From positions 186,001 through 250,000 of the forward strand of contig JNWL01000011.1 in the NCBI GenBank assembly GCA_000716465.1: a DNA stretch of 64,000 bases, written 5' to 3'. A program made the position numbers and the translations under genes. Source of the DNA: Streptomyces bikiniensis (lineage in GTDB: Bacteria > Actinomycetota > Actinomycetes > Streptomycetales > Streptomycetaceae). Below the pieces are notes generated by a model, which was not told the DNA's origin, made no database searches, and was given only the letters and a program-made list of their open reading frames with translations. Of the stretch, positions 8,568 through 19,934 are shown piece by piece; the first letter of the stretch is position 1, and the number at the start of each line of letters is the position of its first letter.

Positions 8568-8924
8568 CTACCCCAGGCTGGTCCGCGCCAGGTCCAGGAA
8601 CTCCTCCTCCGTGAGGCCCAGTTCGCGGGCCTCCGCCGCGGCCTCGCGCAGTCGGGAGACCAGGCGGGCGCGGTCGGGGGCGGTGGCGCCGGGGACGACG
8701 ACGGCGCCCCGGCCCCGGCGGAGTTCGATCAGGCCCTCCTCGCGGAGCCGCTGGTAGCCGCGGAGGACGGTGTGGACGTTGACGCCGAGGGAGTCGGCGA
8801 GCTCCCGGGCGGCCGGGAGGCGTTCGCCCGGGGCGGCCGAGCCGTCGGCGAGCGCTCCCCGGACGCAGGCGGCGATCTGGTCACCGAGGGGGACGGCCGA
8901 GGCCGGGTCGACGCGGAAGAGCAC
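8568..8924 (-). CDS. GntR-family (YtrA-type) transcriptional regulator
   Basis: 118 residues: an N-terminal winged helix (LGDQIAACVRGALADG, then LPAARELADSLGVNVHTVLRGYQRLREEGLIELRRGRGAVV) and a short helical C-terminus instead of a large ligand domain, the hallmark of the YtrA subgroup. GTG 8924 starts two bases after the stop of the upstream DUF1648 gene, so the two are one operon. YtrA-type regulators normally repress their own operon; a matching inverted repeat lies at 9903-9918. Confidence 0.9.
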   Translation of the reverse strand: MLFRVDPASAVPLGDQIAACVRGALADGSAAPGERLPAARELADSLGVNVHTVLRGYQRLREEGLIELRRGRGAVVVPGATAPDRARLVSRLREAAAEARELGLTEEEFLDLARTSLG

Positions 8925-8926
8925 GG

Positions 8927-9880
8927 TCAGAGCCTCCCACGCCGTTCCACGAGGGTGTTGAGGAGGGCGGCCGCGGTGTGCGCGTCGGACACGGTGACCG
9001 CGAACTCGTGCCCGTTGTCCCGCCGTACGACGAGGGCTTCGCCGGAGCGCAGGACGACGCCCGTGCGCCGCGGCCGCACCCGGTAGCCCCAGCCGCCGAA
9101 CTCGGAGACGGGGTCGACGTCGCGGGCGGTGGCGCCGGCGATCTCGTCGAGGGGGACGCGGACGCGGGGCCGGGGCACGAGGGCGGGCCGGACGGTGAGG
9201 CCGCGCCGGTCGACGGTGACCCGGACGCGGGCGAGGGCGAGCCCCGGCACCCCGACGACCGGGCCGAGGAGGGCGGGCCAGGCCCCGGGCCACGGGGCCA
9301 GGAGCAGGGTGACGGGGACGGCGGCCAGGGCGAGGACCGCGAGGACGGTGAGGGGCCGGGAGGCGCTGGTGCGGGACCAGCCGGCGACCTCGCTCGGGCC
9401 GAGCGGGAGCCGGGGGCCGTCCTCGGCGCCGGGGCCGGCGGCCGGCTCCTCCTCGGGGACGAGCCGGGTCAGGGCCAGGCCGGCGAGGGCGAGGAGGGCG
9501 GCGCCGGCGGCCGCGAGGGTGAGGTTGACGAGGGGGGAGACGACCTCGGCCGCGTCGGCGGCGTCCAGGTTGTCCCGCAGGACCAGGACGAGCAGCGTCC
9601 CGGTGAACCCGGCCGTGGCCCAGGCGCCCCACAGGGCGTTCCGGCGGACGAAGAGGTTCCAGCCGACGGCGGTGCCGAGCAGCAGGGCCGTGCTGACGAA
9701 CGCGGAGGCGGTCCGGCCGGTGAAGCCGTCGGCGCGGCCCCCGCCTTCGGGGCCGAAGTGGGTGGCGAGGGGATCGGGGAGCCGGTCGTACCAGAGGGCG
9801 AGCACCAGCAGGTACGCGAGGAGCACGAGGACGAAGGGGAGCGCGGCGAGCACGCGGAGACGGGGTGTGGCGCGGTTCAT
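8927..9880 (-). CDS. DUF1648-type membrane protein
   Basis: 317 residues. The N-terminus (VLAALPFVLVLLAYLLVLALWYDRLPDPLATHFGPEG) is the DUF1648 pattern: one membrane helix followed by the PxPxHFxxxG motif. Five or more further hydrophobic segments follow, then a ~100-residue soluble C-terminus. Function is unknown; DUF1648 proteins are commonly partnered with YtrA-type GntR regulators, as here. ATG 9880 is preferred over the upstream frame because GGGAGG lies immediately before it. Confidence 0.85.
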   Translation of the reverse strand: MNRATPRLRVLAALPFVLVLLAYLLVLALWYDRLPDPLATHFGPEGGGRADGFTGRTASAFVSTALLLGTAVGWNLFVRRNALWGAWATAGFTGTLLVLVLRDNLDAADAAEVVSPLVNLTLAAAGAALLALAGLALTRLVPEEEPAAGPGAEDGPRLPLGPSEVAGWSRTSASRPLTVLAVLALAAVPVTLLLAPWPGAWPALLGPVVGVPGLALARVRVTVDRRGLTVRPALVPRPRVRVPLDEIAGATARDVDPVSEFGGWGYRVRPRRTGVVLRSGEALVVRRDNGHEFAVTVSDAHTAAALLNTLVERRGRL

Positions 9881-9902
9881 GGAGACCTCCCTTGTTTGCA
9901 CT

Positions 9903-9918
9903 CTACTAGAACAAGTAG
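9903..9918 (-). promoter_or_regulatory. candidate GntR (YtrA-type) operator
   Basis: CTACT-AGAACA-AGTAG is a perfect 5-bp inverted repeat with a 6-bp centre, about 25 bases upstream of the DUF1648 start. TA-rich palindromes of this kind are typical YtrA-family operators. Its location at the promoter of the operon that encodes the regulator supports autoregulation. Confidence 0.55.
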
Positions 9919-9968
9919 TTCATGGGGAGACCGAAGGCCGTGCGACGGAAATGACGAGACGGAACGTC

Positions 9969-10029
9969 TTGCGAAGGGCCCGCCCGTGCCGTACGGTCGT
10001 CACAACGAAACGAGACGAGACGTCTCGTC
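9969..10029 (+). promoter_or_regulatory. promoter and palindromic leader of the ABC-F gene
   Basis: TTGCGA (9969-9974) and TACGGT (9992-9997) with 17-bp spacing are a plausible promoter. Just downstream is a perfect 16-bp palindrome, GACGAGACGTCTCGTC, at 10014-10029. It could be a repressor operator or the stem of a leader hairpin; drug-inducible ABC-F genes are often controlled by leader attenuation. Confidence 0.5.
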
Positions 10030-10067
10030 CACTTTCGCCCACGTCGCCGACGTACAGGAGACCGCCC

Positions 10068-11702
<1,635 letters not shown>

Positions 11703-11768
11703 TCCGCCGGACATGCCCTAGGGCGTGTGTCGAAAGTCCCGCCTGCCCGGCGGCGCCCGGCACGCACT

Positions 11769-11794
11769 CCCCCGTAGCCCTTCGGGCACGGGGG
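11769..11794 (-). terminator. hairpin after cobN
   Basis: CCCCCGT (11769-11775) pairs with ACGGGGG (11788-11794), extended inside by GCCC/GGGC with a bulge. It lies 24 bases past the cobN stop codon on the minus strand. Confidence 0.55.
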
Positions 11795-11817
11795 TGCCCC
11801 CAGCCGCGTTGTCGGGA

Positions 11818-14800
11818 TCACTCGGCTTCGAGCAGGCGCTCCGCGATGCCGTGCAGGGCCCAGGGGTTGGCCTCCTTCAGGAAGGCCTGGTTCTCCGGGT
11901 CGAGGACGTACTCCTGCGTCAGCTTGTCGTACATCCAGTCCGCGACCACGCCCGTCGTGGCGTCGTACCCGAAGAGGTAGTCGACGGTCGCCGCCAGCTC
12001 GAACGCGCCCTTGTAGCCGTGGCGGCGCATCGCCTCGATCCAGCGCGGGTTGACCACGCGGGCCCGGAAGACGCGGGAGGTCTCCTCGACCAGGGTGCGG
12101 GTGCGGACGGTCTCCGGGCGGGTCGAGTCGCCGATGTACGCCTCGGGGGCCGTGCCCTTGAGCGCGCGGACGGTCGCCACCATGCCGCCGTGGTACTGGA
12201 AGTAGTCGTCCGAGTCCGCGATGTCGTGCTCGCGGGTGTCCGTGTTCTTCGCGGCCACCGCGATCCGCTTGTACGCGGTCTCCATCTCGGCCCGCGCCGG
12301 GCGCCCTTCGAGCCCGCGCCCGTACGCGTAACCGCCCCACACCGTGTACACCTCGGCGAGGTCGGCGTCCGTGCGCCAGTCGCGGGAGTCGATCAGCTGG
12401 AGGATGCCCGCGCCGTACGTCCCCGGCCGCGAGCCGAAGATCCGGGTGGTGGCGCGCCGCTCGTCGCCGTGCTCGGCCAGGTCGGCCTGCGCGTGCGCCC
12501 GTACGTAGTTGTCCTCGGCGGACTCGTCCTCCAGGCCCGCCACCAGCCGTACGGCGTCGTCCAGGAGGCCGATGACGTGCGGGAACGCGTCGCGGAAGAA
12601 GCCCGAGATGCGCAGGGTGACGTCGACGCGCGGGCGGCCGAGCTCCGCGAGCGGGATCGGCTCCAGGCCGTTCACGCGGCGCGAGGCCTCGTCCCACAGC
12701 GGGCGGACGCCGAGCAGGGCGAGGGCTTCGGCGACGTCGTCGCCGGCGGTGCGCATCGCGCTCGTGCCCCACAGGGAGAGGCCCACGGAGGTCGGCCAGT
12801 CGCCGTTGTCGGTGCGGTAGCGCTCCAGGAGCGAGTCCGCGAGCGCCTGGCCGGTCTCCCAGGCGAGCCGGGAGGGGACGGCCTTCGGGTCGACGGAGTA
12901 GAAGTTGCGGCCGGTCGGCAGGACGTTGACCAGGCCCCGGAGCGGGGAACCGGACGGGCCCGCCGGGACGAAGCCGCCGTTCAGCGCGTGCACGGCGTGC
13001 GCCAGCTCGTCGGTGGTGGCGGCCAGGCGCGGCACGACCTGCTCGGCGGCGAACCGCAGCACGGCCCGCACGTCGGGGCCGTGGTCGGCCGCGACCGACC
13101 CGACCGCCTCCACCGCCCAGTCCGCCGCCTCCATCGCCTCGACCAGCTCGCGCGCCTTCGCCTCCGCCTCGTCGGCGGTGGTGCGGGTCGCGGCCGACTC
13201 GTCCAGGCCCAGGGCCTCGCGCAGACCGGGCAGGGCCTGCGTGCCGCCCCAGATCTGGCGGGCGCGCAGGATGGAGAGGACCAGGTTGACCCGGGCCCCG
13301 CCGGCCGGGGCGCCGCCGAGGACGTGCAGGCCGTCGCGGATCTGGGCGTCCTTGACCTCGCACAGCCAGCCGTCGACGTGCAGCAGGAAGTCGTCGAACC
13401 CGTCGTCCTCCGGGCGCTCTTCGAGCCCCAGATCGTGGTCGAGCTTGGCGGCCTGGATCAGGGTCCAGATCTGGGCGCGGATCGCGGGCAGCTTCGCCGG
13501 GTCCATGGAGGAGATCTGCGCGTACTCGTCGAGCAGCTGCTCCAGGCGCGCGATGTCGCCGTACGAGTCGGCGCGGGCCATCGGCGGCACCAGGTGGTCG
13601 ACCAGGGTGGCGTGCACGCGCCGCTTGGCCTGGGTGCCCTCGCCCGGGTCGTTGACCAGGAACGGGTAGACCAGCGGGAGGTCGCCGAGGGCCGCGTCCG
13701 GGCCGCAGGCGGCGGACAGGCCGGCGTTCTTGCCGGGCAGCCACTCCAGGTTGCCGTGCTTGCCCAGGTGGACCATGGCGTCGGCACCGAAGCCGCCGTC
13801 CTCGGCGCGGGCCGCGATCCAGCGGTAGGCCGCCAGGTAGTGGTGGGACGGCGGGAGGTCCGGGTCGTGGTAGATCGCGATCGGGTTCTCGCCGAAGCCG
13901 CGCGGCGGCTGGATGAGGACCAGCAGGTTCCCGCGCCGCAGGGCGGCGAGGACGATGTCGCCCTCCGGGTTCCGCGACCGGTCGAGGAACATCTCGCCGG
14001 GCGCCGGGCCCCAGTGCTCCTCGACCTGCGTCCGCAGCTCCTCGGGGAGGGTGGCGTACCAGCGCTTGTAGTCGGCGGCCGGGATGCGGACCGGGTTCCT
14101 GGCCAGCTGCTCCTCGGTCAGCCAGTCCTGGTCGTGGCCGCCGGCCTCGATGAGGGCGCGGATCAGCTCGTCGCCGTCGCCCGACACCAGGCCGGGCAGC
14201 TCCTCGACGGGCCCGAAGTCGTACCCCTCCTCGATCAGCCGGCGCAGGAGGGAGACGGCGGAGGCGGGGGTGTCGAGGCCGACGGCGTTGCCGATGCGGG
14301 AGTGCTTGGTGGGGTACGCGGAGAGGACGAGCGCCAGCCTCTTCTCGGCGTTCGGGATGTGCCGGAGGCGGGCGTGCCGCACGGCGATCCCGGCGACGCG
14401 GGCCGCGCGCTCGGCGTCCGCCACGTACGCGGGCAGGCCGTCCGCGTCGATCTCCTTGAAGGAGAACGGGACGGTGATCAGGCGCCCGTCGAACTCGGGG
14501 ACGGCGACCTGGCCGGCGGCGTCCAGCGGGGACAGGCCCTCGTCGTTCTCCTCCCACGCGGACCGCGAACCGGTCAGGCAGAGGGCCTGGAGGATCGGCA
14601 CGTCGAGCGCGGCGAGCGCGCCCGCGTCCCAGGCCTCCTCGTCGCCGCCGGCCTGCGCCTCGGCCGGCTTGGTGCCGCCCGCCGCGAGGACGGTGGTGAC
14701 GAGGGCGTCGGCGGTGCGGAGGGTGTCGATCAGTTCCGGCTCGGGAGCGCGCAGGGAGGCCACGTACAGCGGGAGGGCCCGCGCGCCGGCGTCCTCGATC

Positions 14801-15327
14801 GCGTCGCACAGGGCGCCGACGAAGGCGGTGTTGCCGCTCATGTGGTGGGCGCGGTAGTAGAGCACGGCGATCGTCGGGCCGTCCCCGTCCCGCGCGGTCC
14901 GCTCCAGCGGGCCCCAGGTCGGGGCGGCGGCCGGGGCCTCGAAGCCGTGGCCGGTGAGCAGGACGGTGTCGGAGAGGAAGCGGGCCAGCTGCTCCAGGTT
15001 GGCGGGGCCGCCGTGCGCCAGGTAGGCGTGCGCCTCGGTGGCGACGCCGACGGGCACGGTGGACGCCTCCATCAGCTGCGCGTCGGGCGCCTGCTCGCCG
15101 CTGAGCACGACCACCGGCTTTCCGGCGGCGCGGATCGCGTCGAGCCCGTCCTGCCAGGAGCGGAGGCCGCCGAGGAGCCGGACGACGACGAGGTCGGCGC
15201 CGTCGAGGAGGGCGGGGAGGTCGGCGAGCGGGAGCCGGGACGGGTTGGCGAACCGGTACTCCACCGGGCCGCCGGCCGCACGGGCGCTGAGCAGGTCGGT
15301 GTCGGAGTGCGACAGCAGCAGGAGCAT
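11818..15327 (-). CDS. cobN: cobaltochelatase large subunit CobN
   Basis: 1169 residues. CobN is the cobalt-binding large subunit of the ATP-dependent chelatase that inserts Co(II) into hydrogenobyrinate a,c-diamide in the aerobic cobalamin pathway; it works with CobS/CobT- or ChlI/ChlD-type AAA partners that are not in this window. Family text such as [38 protein letters not shown] and [21 protein letters not shown] near the middle, and [33 protein letters not shown] near the end, is distinctive. The start follows GAGGAAGGG, and a cobalamin riboswitch fills the leader, so B12 should shut the gene off. It is divergent from cobG. Confidence 0.96.
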   Translation of the reverse strand: MLLLLSHSDTDLLSARAAGGPVEYRFANPSRLPLADLPALLDGADLVVVRLLGGLRSWQDGLDAIRAAGKPVVVLSGEQAPDAQLMEASTVPVGVATEAHAYLAHGGPANLEQLARFLSDTVLLTGHGFEAPAAAPTWGPLERTARDGDGPTIAVLYYRAHHMSGNTAFVGALCDAIEDAGARALPLYVASLRAPEPELIDTLRTADALVTTVLAAGGTKPAEAQAGGDEEAWDAGALAALDVPILQALCLTGSRSAWEENDEGLSPLDAAGQVAVPEFDGRLITVPFSFKEIDADGLPAYVADAERAARVAGIAVRHARLRHIPNAEKRLALVLSAYPTKHSRIGNAVGLDTPASAVSLLRRLIEEGYDFGPVEELPGLVSGDGDELIRALIEAGGHDQDWLTEEQLARNPVRIPAADYKRWYATLPEELRTQVEEHWGPAPGEMFLDRSRNPEGDIVLAALRRGNLLVLIQPPRGFGENPIAIYHDPDLPPSHHYLAAYRWIAARAEDGGFGADAMVHLGKHGNLEWLPGKNAGLSAACGPDAALGDLPLVYPFLVNDPGEGTQAKRRVHATLVDHLVPPMARADSYGDIARLEQLLDEYAQISSMDPAKLPAIRAQIWTLIQAAKLDHDLGLEERPEDDGFDDFLLHVDGWLCEVKDAQIRDGLHVLGGAPAGGARVNLVLSILRARQIWGGTQALPGLREALGLDESAATRTTADEAEAKARELVEAMEAADWAVEAVGSVAADHGPDVRAVLRFAAEQVVPRLAATTDELAHAVHALNGGFVPAGPSGSPLRGLVNVLPTGRNFYSVDPKAVPSRLAWETGQALADSLLERYRTDNGDWPTSVGLSLWGTSAMRTAGDDVAEALALLGVRPLWDEASRRVNGLEPIPLAELGRPRVDVTLRISGFFRDAFPHVIGLLDDAVRLVAGLEDESAEDNYVRAHAQADLAEHGDERRATTRIFGSRPGTYGAGILQLIDSRDWRTDADLAEVYTVWGGYAYGRGLEGRPARAEMETAYKRIAVAAKNTDTREHDIADSDDYFQYHGGMVATVRALKGTAPEAYIGDSTRPETVRTRTLVEETSRVFRARVVNPRWIEAMRRHGYKGAFELAATVDYLFGYDATTGVVADWMYDKLTQEYVLDPENQAFLKEANPWALHGIAERLLEAE

Positions 15328-15377
15328 GGCGAGGCAGGCCCTTCCTCGGGGTTGTCCGCGCCCCGGGTGGTCGTGTG

Positions 15378-15495
15378 TGCGGCGGGAGTTCCTGACTCAC
15401 CCGCCCGGGAGTGCCGGGCCGGCTCACAGTGGCGGGACCGCGCCGGAATCTCACCGGGCTTCCTCCCCGGGGTCCTGGGACCCCATGCCGACTCG
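15378..15495 (-). promoter_or_regulatory. cobalamin riboswitch in the cobN leader
   Basis: Read on the minus strand, the leader contains AAGCCCGGTGAGATTCCGGC followed by the B12 box CCCGCCACTGTGA (core at plus 15425-15434) and GAGTCAGGAACTCC, the order and spacing of the cobalamin aptamer. A TAGGAT -10 lies just upstream (plus 15497-15502). In high-GC actinobacteria such switches usually act by hiding the ribosome binding site. Edges are approximate. Confidence 0.9.
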
Positions 15496-15661
15496 CATCC
15501 TAGATCGTGGGCCGCGGGGGCTGGAGGGAGCGGGAGGGTCGGACGGATCACACCGGGCCCGAAGGGGCGGGCGCCCGGCTCGCGCGCCCTGCCCCCGGCG
15601 CTCCGAGTCGGGCCGGTCACACCCCGCCGACCGCCGGTTTCCCGTGGGTATGCTCGCCGCC

Positions 15662-17005
15662 ATGCCGCCCGACCCGACCCCGGCCCCGACGCCCGCCCCC
15701 GGCGCACCCCGTGTGCGGGAGCGCGGCGACGCCTGCCCCGGGGCGCTGCGGCTGCACTCCGCCGACGACGGGCACCTGGCCCGACTGCGGCTCCCCGCAG
15801 GGCTCCTGACGTCGCGTCAGGTGGAGGTCCTGGCGGACGCAGCCGAGGCCCTGGGGGACGGGCGGATCAGCGTCACCTCGCGCGGCAACGCCGAGCTGCG
15901 CGGCCTGGCCGGCGGCTGCGGGGCGGAGCTCGCGGCGCTCCTCGCGGAGGCGGGCCTGCTGCCCTCCCCCACCCACGAGCGCGTCCGCAACATCGTGGCC
16001 TCCCCGGCCTCGGGCCTCGACGGACTCGGCGCCGCCGACGTGCAGTTGTGGGCCCGCGAGCTGGACGAACGGCTCTGCGCCGCGCCCTGGGCCGCCGCGC
16101 TCTCGGGCCGTTTCCTCTTCGTCCTGGACGACGGCCGCGGCGACGTCACCGGCCTCGGCGGGGATGTGACCTTGGTCGCAGCGGACCCCGGCACCGCGCT
16201 CCTGCACCTCGGCGGCCGGACCGTGCGCGTGGCCGCCGCCGACGCCCCCCGCGCCGCCCTCGCCGCCGCCCGCGCCTTCCTGACCGCCGCCCGCGGGGCC
16301 GGTACGGGCGCCTGGCGCGTCCGGGAGCTGCCGGAGGGCTCCGGGGTGGACGTACGGGCGGCGCTCACGACGGCCGGGATCGCGGCGGAGCCCGTACGGG
16401 AGGCCGTACGGAAGCCCGTAGAGGAGGCCGCCGTACGGAAGCCCGTGGAGGAGGCCGCCGTACGAGAGGACATACGGAAGCCCGTACAGGAGGCCGTACG
16501 GGAATCCGCCCCGCCCCACGGCGCTCCCCCCGCTCCCGGCCCCCTCGGGCCCGCCGCGTTCCACGTGCTCGCCCCCCTCGGCCGGCTCACCGCCGCGCAG
16601 CTGCGGGCCCTGCTGCCCGCCGACGAGGTACGGCTCACGCCCTGGCGCGGGGCCGTCGTCGTCGGCGCCGGGCCCGACCGGGCGCCCGCGCTCGACGCGG
16701 CCGGCCTGATCACCCGGCCCGGCTCCCCCTGGGCCGGCGTCAGCGCCTGCACCGGGCGGCCCGGCTGCGCCAAGTCCCTCGCGGACGTGCGGGCGGACGC
16801 GGTCCCCGGCCGCCCCGGCCTGCCCGTCCACTACTCCGGCTGCGAGCGCCGCTGCGGGCACCCGCACGGCGACTGGGTCGACGTCCTCGCCGTCCCCGGC
16901 GGGGGCTACCTGGTCGACGGCGCCCCCGTCCCCCGTACCGACCTGGCCCCCGCGGTCACCACGGCCCGCACCGCACCCCGCACCGCGCCCCGCACAACGA
17001 GATGA
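15662..17005 (+). CDS. cobG: precorrin-3B synthase CobG
   Basis: 447 residues of the nitrite/sulfite-reductase-like family. CobG is an Fe4S4 enzyme that uses O2 to convert precorrin-3A to precorrin-3B, committing the cell to the aerobic route. The C-terminal cluster-binding cysteines are intact: [12 protein letters not shown] and [16 protein letters not shown] 15662 seems to be leaderless: TATGCT at 15649-15654 makes a good -10 six to seven bases ahead; ATG 15650 is in frame but lies within that box. A tandem repeat expands the linker between the two half-domains. It overlaps cobH by 4 bases and diverges from cobN. Confidence 0.9.
   Translation: MPPDPTPAPTPAPGAPRVRERGDACPGALRLHSADDGHLARLRLPAGLLTSRQVEVLADAAEALGDGRISVTSRGNAELRGLAGGCGAELAALLAEAGLLPSPTHERVRNIVASPASGLDGLGAADVQLWARELDERLCAAPWAAALSGRFLFVLDDGRGDVTGLGGDVTLVAADPGTALLHLGGRTVRVAAADAPRAALAAARAFLTAARGAGTGAWRVRELPEGSGVDVRAALTTAGIAAEPVREAVRKPVEEAAVRKPVEEAAVREDIRKPVQEAVRESAPPHGAPPAPGPLGPAAFHVLAPLGRLTAAQLRALLPADEVRLTPWRGAVVVGAGPDRAPALDAAGLITRPGSPWAGVSACTGRPGCAKSLADVRADAVPGRPGLPVHYSGCERRCGHPHGDWVDVLAVPGGGYLVDGAPVPRTDLAPAVTTARTAPRTAPRTTR
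16385..16510 (+). repeat. in-frame tandem repeat in the cobG linker
   Basis: Imperfect units built round GCCGTACGGAAGCCCGTAGAG encode repeated [12 protein letters not shown] peptides ([20 protein letters not shown]). They fall between the two ferredoxin-like halves, at a position where a loop of any length should be tolerated. Confidence 0.85.
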
Positions 17006-17652
17006 GCGAGAACAGGATGTTCGACTACGAGAAGGACGGCACGGAGATCTACCGCCGCTCCTTTGCCACGATCCGCGCCGAGGCGGACCTCACGGGCCTG
17101 CCCGCCGACGTCGCCCAGGTGGCGGTCCGGATGATCCACGCCTGCGGCATGACGGACCTCGTCCAGGACATCGCGTACTCGCCGGGCGTCGTCGCGAGCG
17201 CCCGCGCCGCGCTCCGGGCGGGCGCGCCGATCCTCTGCGACGCGCAGATGGTCGCCAGCGGCGTCACCCGCAAGCGGCTGCCCGCCGACAACGAGGTGGT
17301 CTGCACGCTCTCCGACCCGGCCGTCCCGGCCCTGGCCGCCGAGCTGGGCACCACCCGCTCCGCCGCAGCCCTGGAGCTGTGGCGGGACCGCCTCGAAGGC
17401 TCCGTCGTGGCCGTCGGCAACGCGCCCACCGCCCTCTTCCACCTCCTGGAGATGGTCGCGAAGGGGGCGGGCAGGCCCGCCGCCGTCCTCGGCATACCGG
17501 TCGGCTTCATCGGCGCCGCCGAGTCCAAGGACGCCCTCGCCGCCAACACCCTCGGCCTCGACCACCTCGTCGTCCGGGGCCGGCGCGGCGGCAGCGCCAT
17601 GACGGCCGCCGCGATCAACGCCCTCGCGCACGAAGCGGAGATCCAGCAGTGA
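17002..17652 (+). CDS. cobH: precorrin-8X methylmutase CobH
   Basis: 216 residues from ATG 17002, which overlaps the cobG stop as ATGA; ATG 17017 (MFDYEKDG) five codons later is an alternative. The enzyme moves the C11 methyl group to C12, turning precorrin-8X into hydrogenobyrinate. The catalytic His lies in [12 protein letters not shown], followed by [12 protein letters not shown] and [11 protein letters not shown], all family signatures. The gene overlaps the next by 4 bases (GTGA). Confidence 0.95.
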   Translation: MSENRMFDYEKDGTEIYRRSFATIRAEADLTGLPADVAQVAVRMIHACGMTDLVQDIAYSPGVVASARAALRAGAPILCDAQMVASGVTRKRLPADNEVVCTLSDPAVPALAAELGTTRSAAALELWRDRLEGSVVAVGNAPTALFHLLEMVAKGAGRPAAVLGIPVGFIGAAESKDALAANTLGLDHLVVRGRRGGSAMTAAAINALAHEAEIQQ

Positions 17653-19157
17653 CCGGGACCCCGGCCGGAAACACCGTCGGCAAGCTGTACGGCGTGGGGC
17701 TCGGGCCCGGCGACCCGGAGCTCCTGACCCTCGCCGCCGTGAAGGCCATCGCGTCCGCCGACGTGGTCGCCTACCACTCGGCCCGCCACGGGCGCTCCAT
17801 CGCCCGCTCGATCGCGGCCCCCCACCTGCGCGAGGACCACGTCGAGGAGCGCCTGGTGTACCCGCTCACGGTGGAGACCACGGACCACCCCGGCGGCTAC
17901 CGGGGCGCCCTGAACGACTTCTACGAGGAGGCGGCGGCCCGGCTCGCCGCCCACCTGGACGCGGGCCGCACGGTCGCGGTCCTCGCCGAGGGCGACCCGC
18001 TCTTCTACGGCTCGTACCAGCACATGCACAAGCGGCTCGCGCACCGCTACGACACGACCGTCATCCCCGGCGTCACCTCGGTGAGCGCCGCCGCCGCCCG
18101 GCTCGGGGAGCCGCTGTGCGAGGCGGAGGAGGTCCTGACGATCGTCCCGGGCACGCTGCCGGAGGACGAGCTGACGGCCCGGCTCGCGGGCACGGACTCG
18201 GCGGTCGTGATGAAGCTGGGCCGCACCTTCCCCACCGTGCGGCGGGCCCTGGAGCGGGCGGGCCGCCTGGAGGACGCGCGGTACGTGGAGCGGGCGTTCA
18301 TGGCGGGCGAGCGGACGGAGCGCCTGGCGGACGTGGACCCGGGGTCCGTCCCGTACTTCTCGGTGGCCGTGCTGCCCTCCCGCGTCGACGAGGAGCCGCC
18401 GGTACGGGAGCGGGGCGAGGTCGTCGTGGTCGGCACGGGCCCGGCGGGCGCGCCCTGGCTGACGCCGGAGTCGCGCGGCGCCCTGCTGAACGCGGACGAC
18501 CTGGTCGGCTACACCACCTATCTGGACCGGGTGCCGGTGCTGCGCCCCGGGCAGCGGCGGCACGGCTCCGACAACAAGGTGGAGTCGGAGCGCGCCGAGT
18601 TCGCCCTCGACCTGGCCCGGCGCGGGCACCGGGTCGCGGTCGTCTCGGGCGGCGACCCGGGCGTCTTCGCGATGGCGACGGCGGTCCTGGAGGTGGCGTC
18701 GGAACCGGAGTACGCGGACGTTCCCGTACGGGTCCTGCCGGGCGTGACCGCCGCCAACGCGGCCGCGGCGGCGGCGGGCGCCCCGCTCGGCCACGACTAC
18801 GCGACGATCTCGCTCTCCGACCGGCTCAAGCCCTGGGACGTGATCGCGGACCGGCTGCGCGCGGCGGCCGGCGCGGACCTGGTCATCGCCCTGTACAACC
18901 CGGGCTCGAAGTCCCGCACCCACCAGGTGGCGGCCGCCCGCGACCTCCTCCTGGAACTCCGCTCCCCCGACACCCCGGTGGTCGTCGCCCGCGACGTCGG
19001 CGGCCCCGAGCAGTCGGTCCGGGTCCTGACCCTGAAGACCCTGGACCCCTCCGAGGTCGACATGCGCACCCTCCTCCTGATCGGCTCCTCGCAGACCCGG
19101 GCGGTGGAGCGCGGCGACGGCCGCACGATCACGTGGACGCCGCGCCGGTACGGCTAG
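17649..19157 (+). CDS. cobIJ: fused precorrin-2 C20- and precorrin-3B C17-methyltransferase (CobI-CobJ)
   Basis: 502 residues with two tetrapyrrole methylase domains. Residues ~1-245 are CobI ([33 protein letters not shown]), methylating C20; residues ~255-490 are CobJ ([39 protein letters not shown]), methylating C17 with ring contraction. Fusion of these steps, with cobG in the same operon between them in the pathway, should help channel labile intermediates. The gene overlaps cobH by 4 bases and ends at a bidirectional terminator facing cobK. Confidence 0.95.
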   Translation: MTGTPAGNTVGKLYGVGLGPGDPELLTLAAVKAIASADVVAYHSARHGRSIARSIAAPHLREDHVEERLVYPLTVETTDHPGGYRGALNDFYEEAAARLAAHLDAGRTVAVLAEGDPLFYGSYQHMHKRLAHRYDTTVIPGVTSVSAAAARLGEPLCEAEEVLTIVPGTLPEDELTARLAGTDSAVVMKLGRTFPTVRRALERAGRLEDARYVERAFMAGERTERLADVDPGSVPYFSVAVLPSRVDEEPPVRERGEVVVVGTGPAGAPWLTPESRGALLNADDLVGYTTYLDRVPVLRPGQRRHGSDNKVESERAEFALDLARRGHRVAVVSGGDPGVFAMATAVLEVASEPEYADVPVRVLPGVTAANAAAAAAGAPLGHDYATISLSDRLKPWDVIADRLRAAAGADLVIALYNPGSKSRTHQVAAARDLLLELRSPDTPVVVARDVGGPEQSVRVLTLKTLDPSEVDMRTLLLIGSSQTRAVERGDGRTITWTPRRYG

Positions 19158-19190
19158 GGCCTGTCCGACCCTGATCCGCCGGACAGGCCC
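19157..19190. terminator. bidirectional terminator between cobIJ and cobK
   Basis: An 11-bp perfect stem (19157-19167 with 19180-19190) lies between convergent stop codons, starting on the last base of the cobIJ stop. Confidence 0.75.
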
Positions 19191-19196
19191 CGGGAC

Positions 19197-19922
19197 TCAG
19201 TACCCGAGCACCAGGGCGGCGGCCTCCTCGGGCGTCGTCGCCGTCCGTACGCCCTCCGGGACCGGGGGGCGGCGGACGACGACGACCGGGATGCCGGCCT
19301 CGCGGGCGGCGGTCAGTTTCGGGGCGGTGGCCGTGCCGCCGCTGTCCTTGGTGACGAGGACGTCGATGCGGTGGCGGCGCAGCAGCTCGCGTTCGCCGTC
19401 GAGGGTGAAGGGGCCCCGGTCGAGAAGGATCTCGGCGCGGGCCGGCACCGGGGCCTCGGGGGCGTCGACCGAGCGGACCAGGAACCACTCCGGGCGGTCG
19501 GCGAAGACGGCCAGGCCCATGCGGCCGGTGGTGAGGAAGACGCGGTCCCCGAGGCCGTCGAGGGCGGTGGCGGCCTCCGCCAGGGAGCCCGCGTCGCGCC
19601 AGTCGTCGCCCGCCCCCGGGACCCAGCCGGGACGGCGGAGCGCGAGCAGGGGAACATGGGCGGTGGCGGCCGCCCGGGCCGCGTTGAAGCTGATCCGCTC
19701 GGCGAAGGGATGGGTGGCGTCGATGACCGCGTCCACCGCGTGCTCCCCCAGCCAGGCCGCGAGCCCGTCCGCCCCGCCGAAGCCGCCGATCCGGACCTCG
19801 CCCTCGGGCAGCCGGGGCCGGGCGACCCGCCCCGCGAGCGAGCTGGTGACCCGGACGCGGGGGTGGAGCAGTCCCGCGAGGGCGCGGGCCTCGGTGGTCC
19901 CGCCGAGAATGAGTACGTGCAC
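19197..19922 (-). CDS. cobK: precorrin-6A reductase CobK
   Basis: 241 residues. CobK uses NADPH to reduce precorrin-6A to dihydro-precorrin-6. The Rossmann start MHVLILGGTTEARALA, the motif DAVIDATHPFAERISFNA and the C-terminal VLVTKDSGGTATAPKL are family hallmarks. The GTG start at 19922 lies only 12 bases from the divergent cbiD start. Confidence 0.94.
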   Translation of the reverse strand: MHVLILGGTTEARALAGLLHPRVRVTSSLAGRVARPRLPEGEVRIGGFGGADGLAAWLGEHAVDAVIDATHPFAERISFNAARAAATAHVPLLALRRPGWVPGAGDDWRDAGSLAEAATALDGLGDRVFLTTGRMGLAVFADRPEWFLVRSVDAPEAPVPARAEILLDRGPFTLDGERELLRRHRIDVLVTKDSGGTATAPKLTAAREAGIPVVVVRRPPVPEGVRTATTPEEAAALVLGY

Positions 19923-19934
19923 AGGAGCCCCTTC

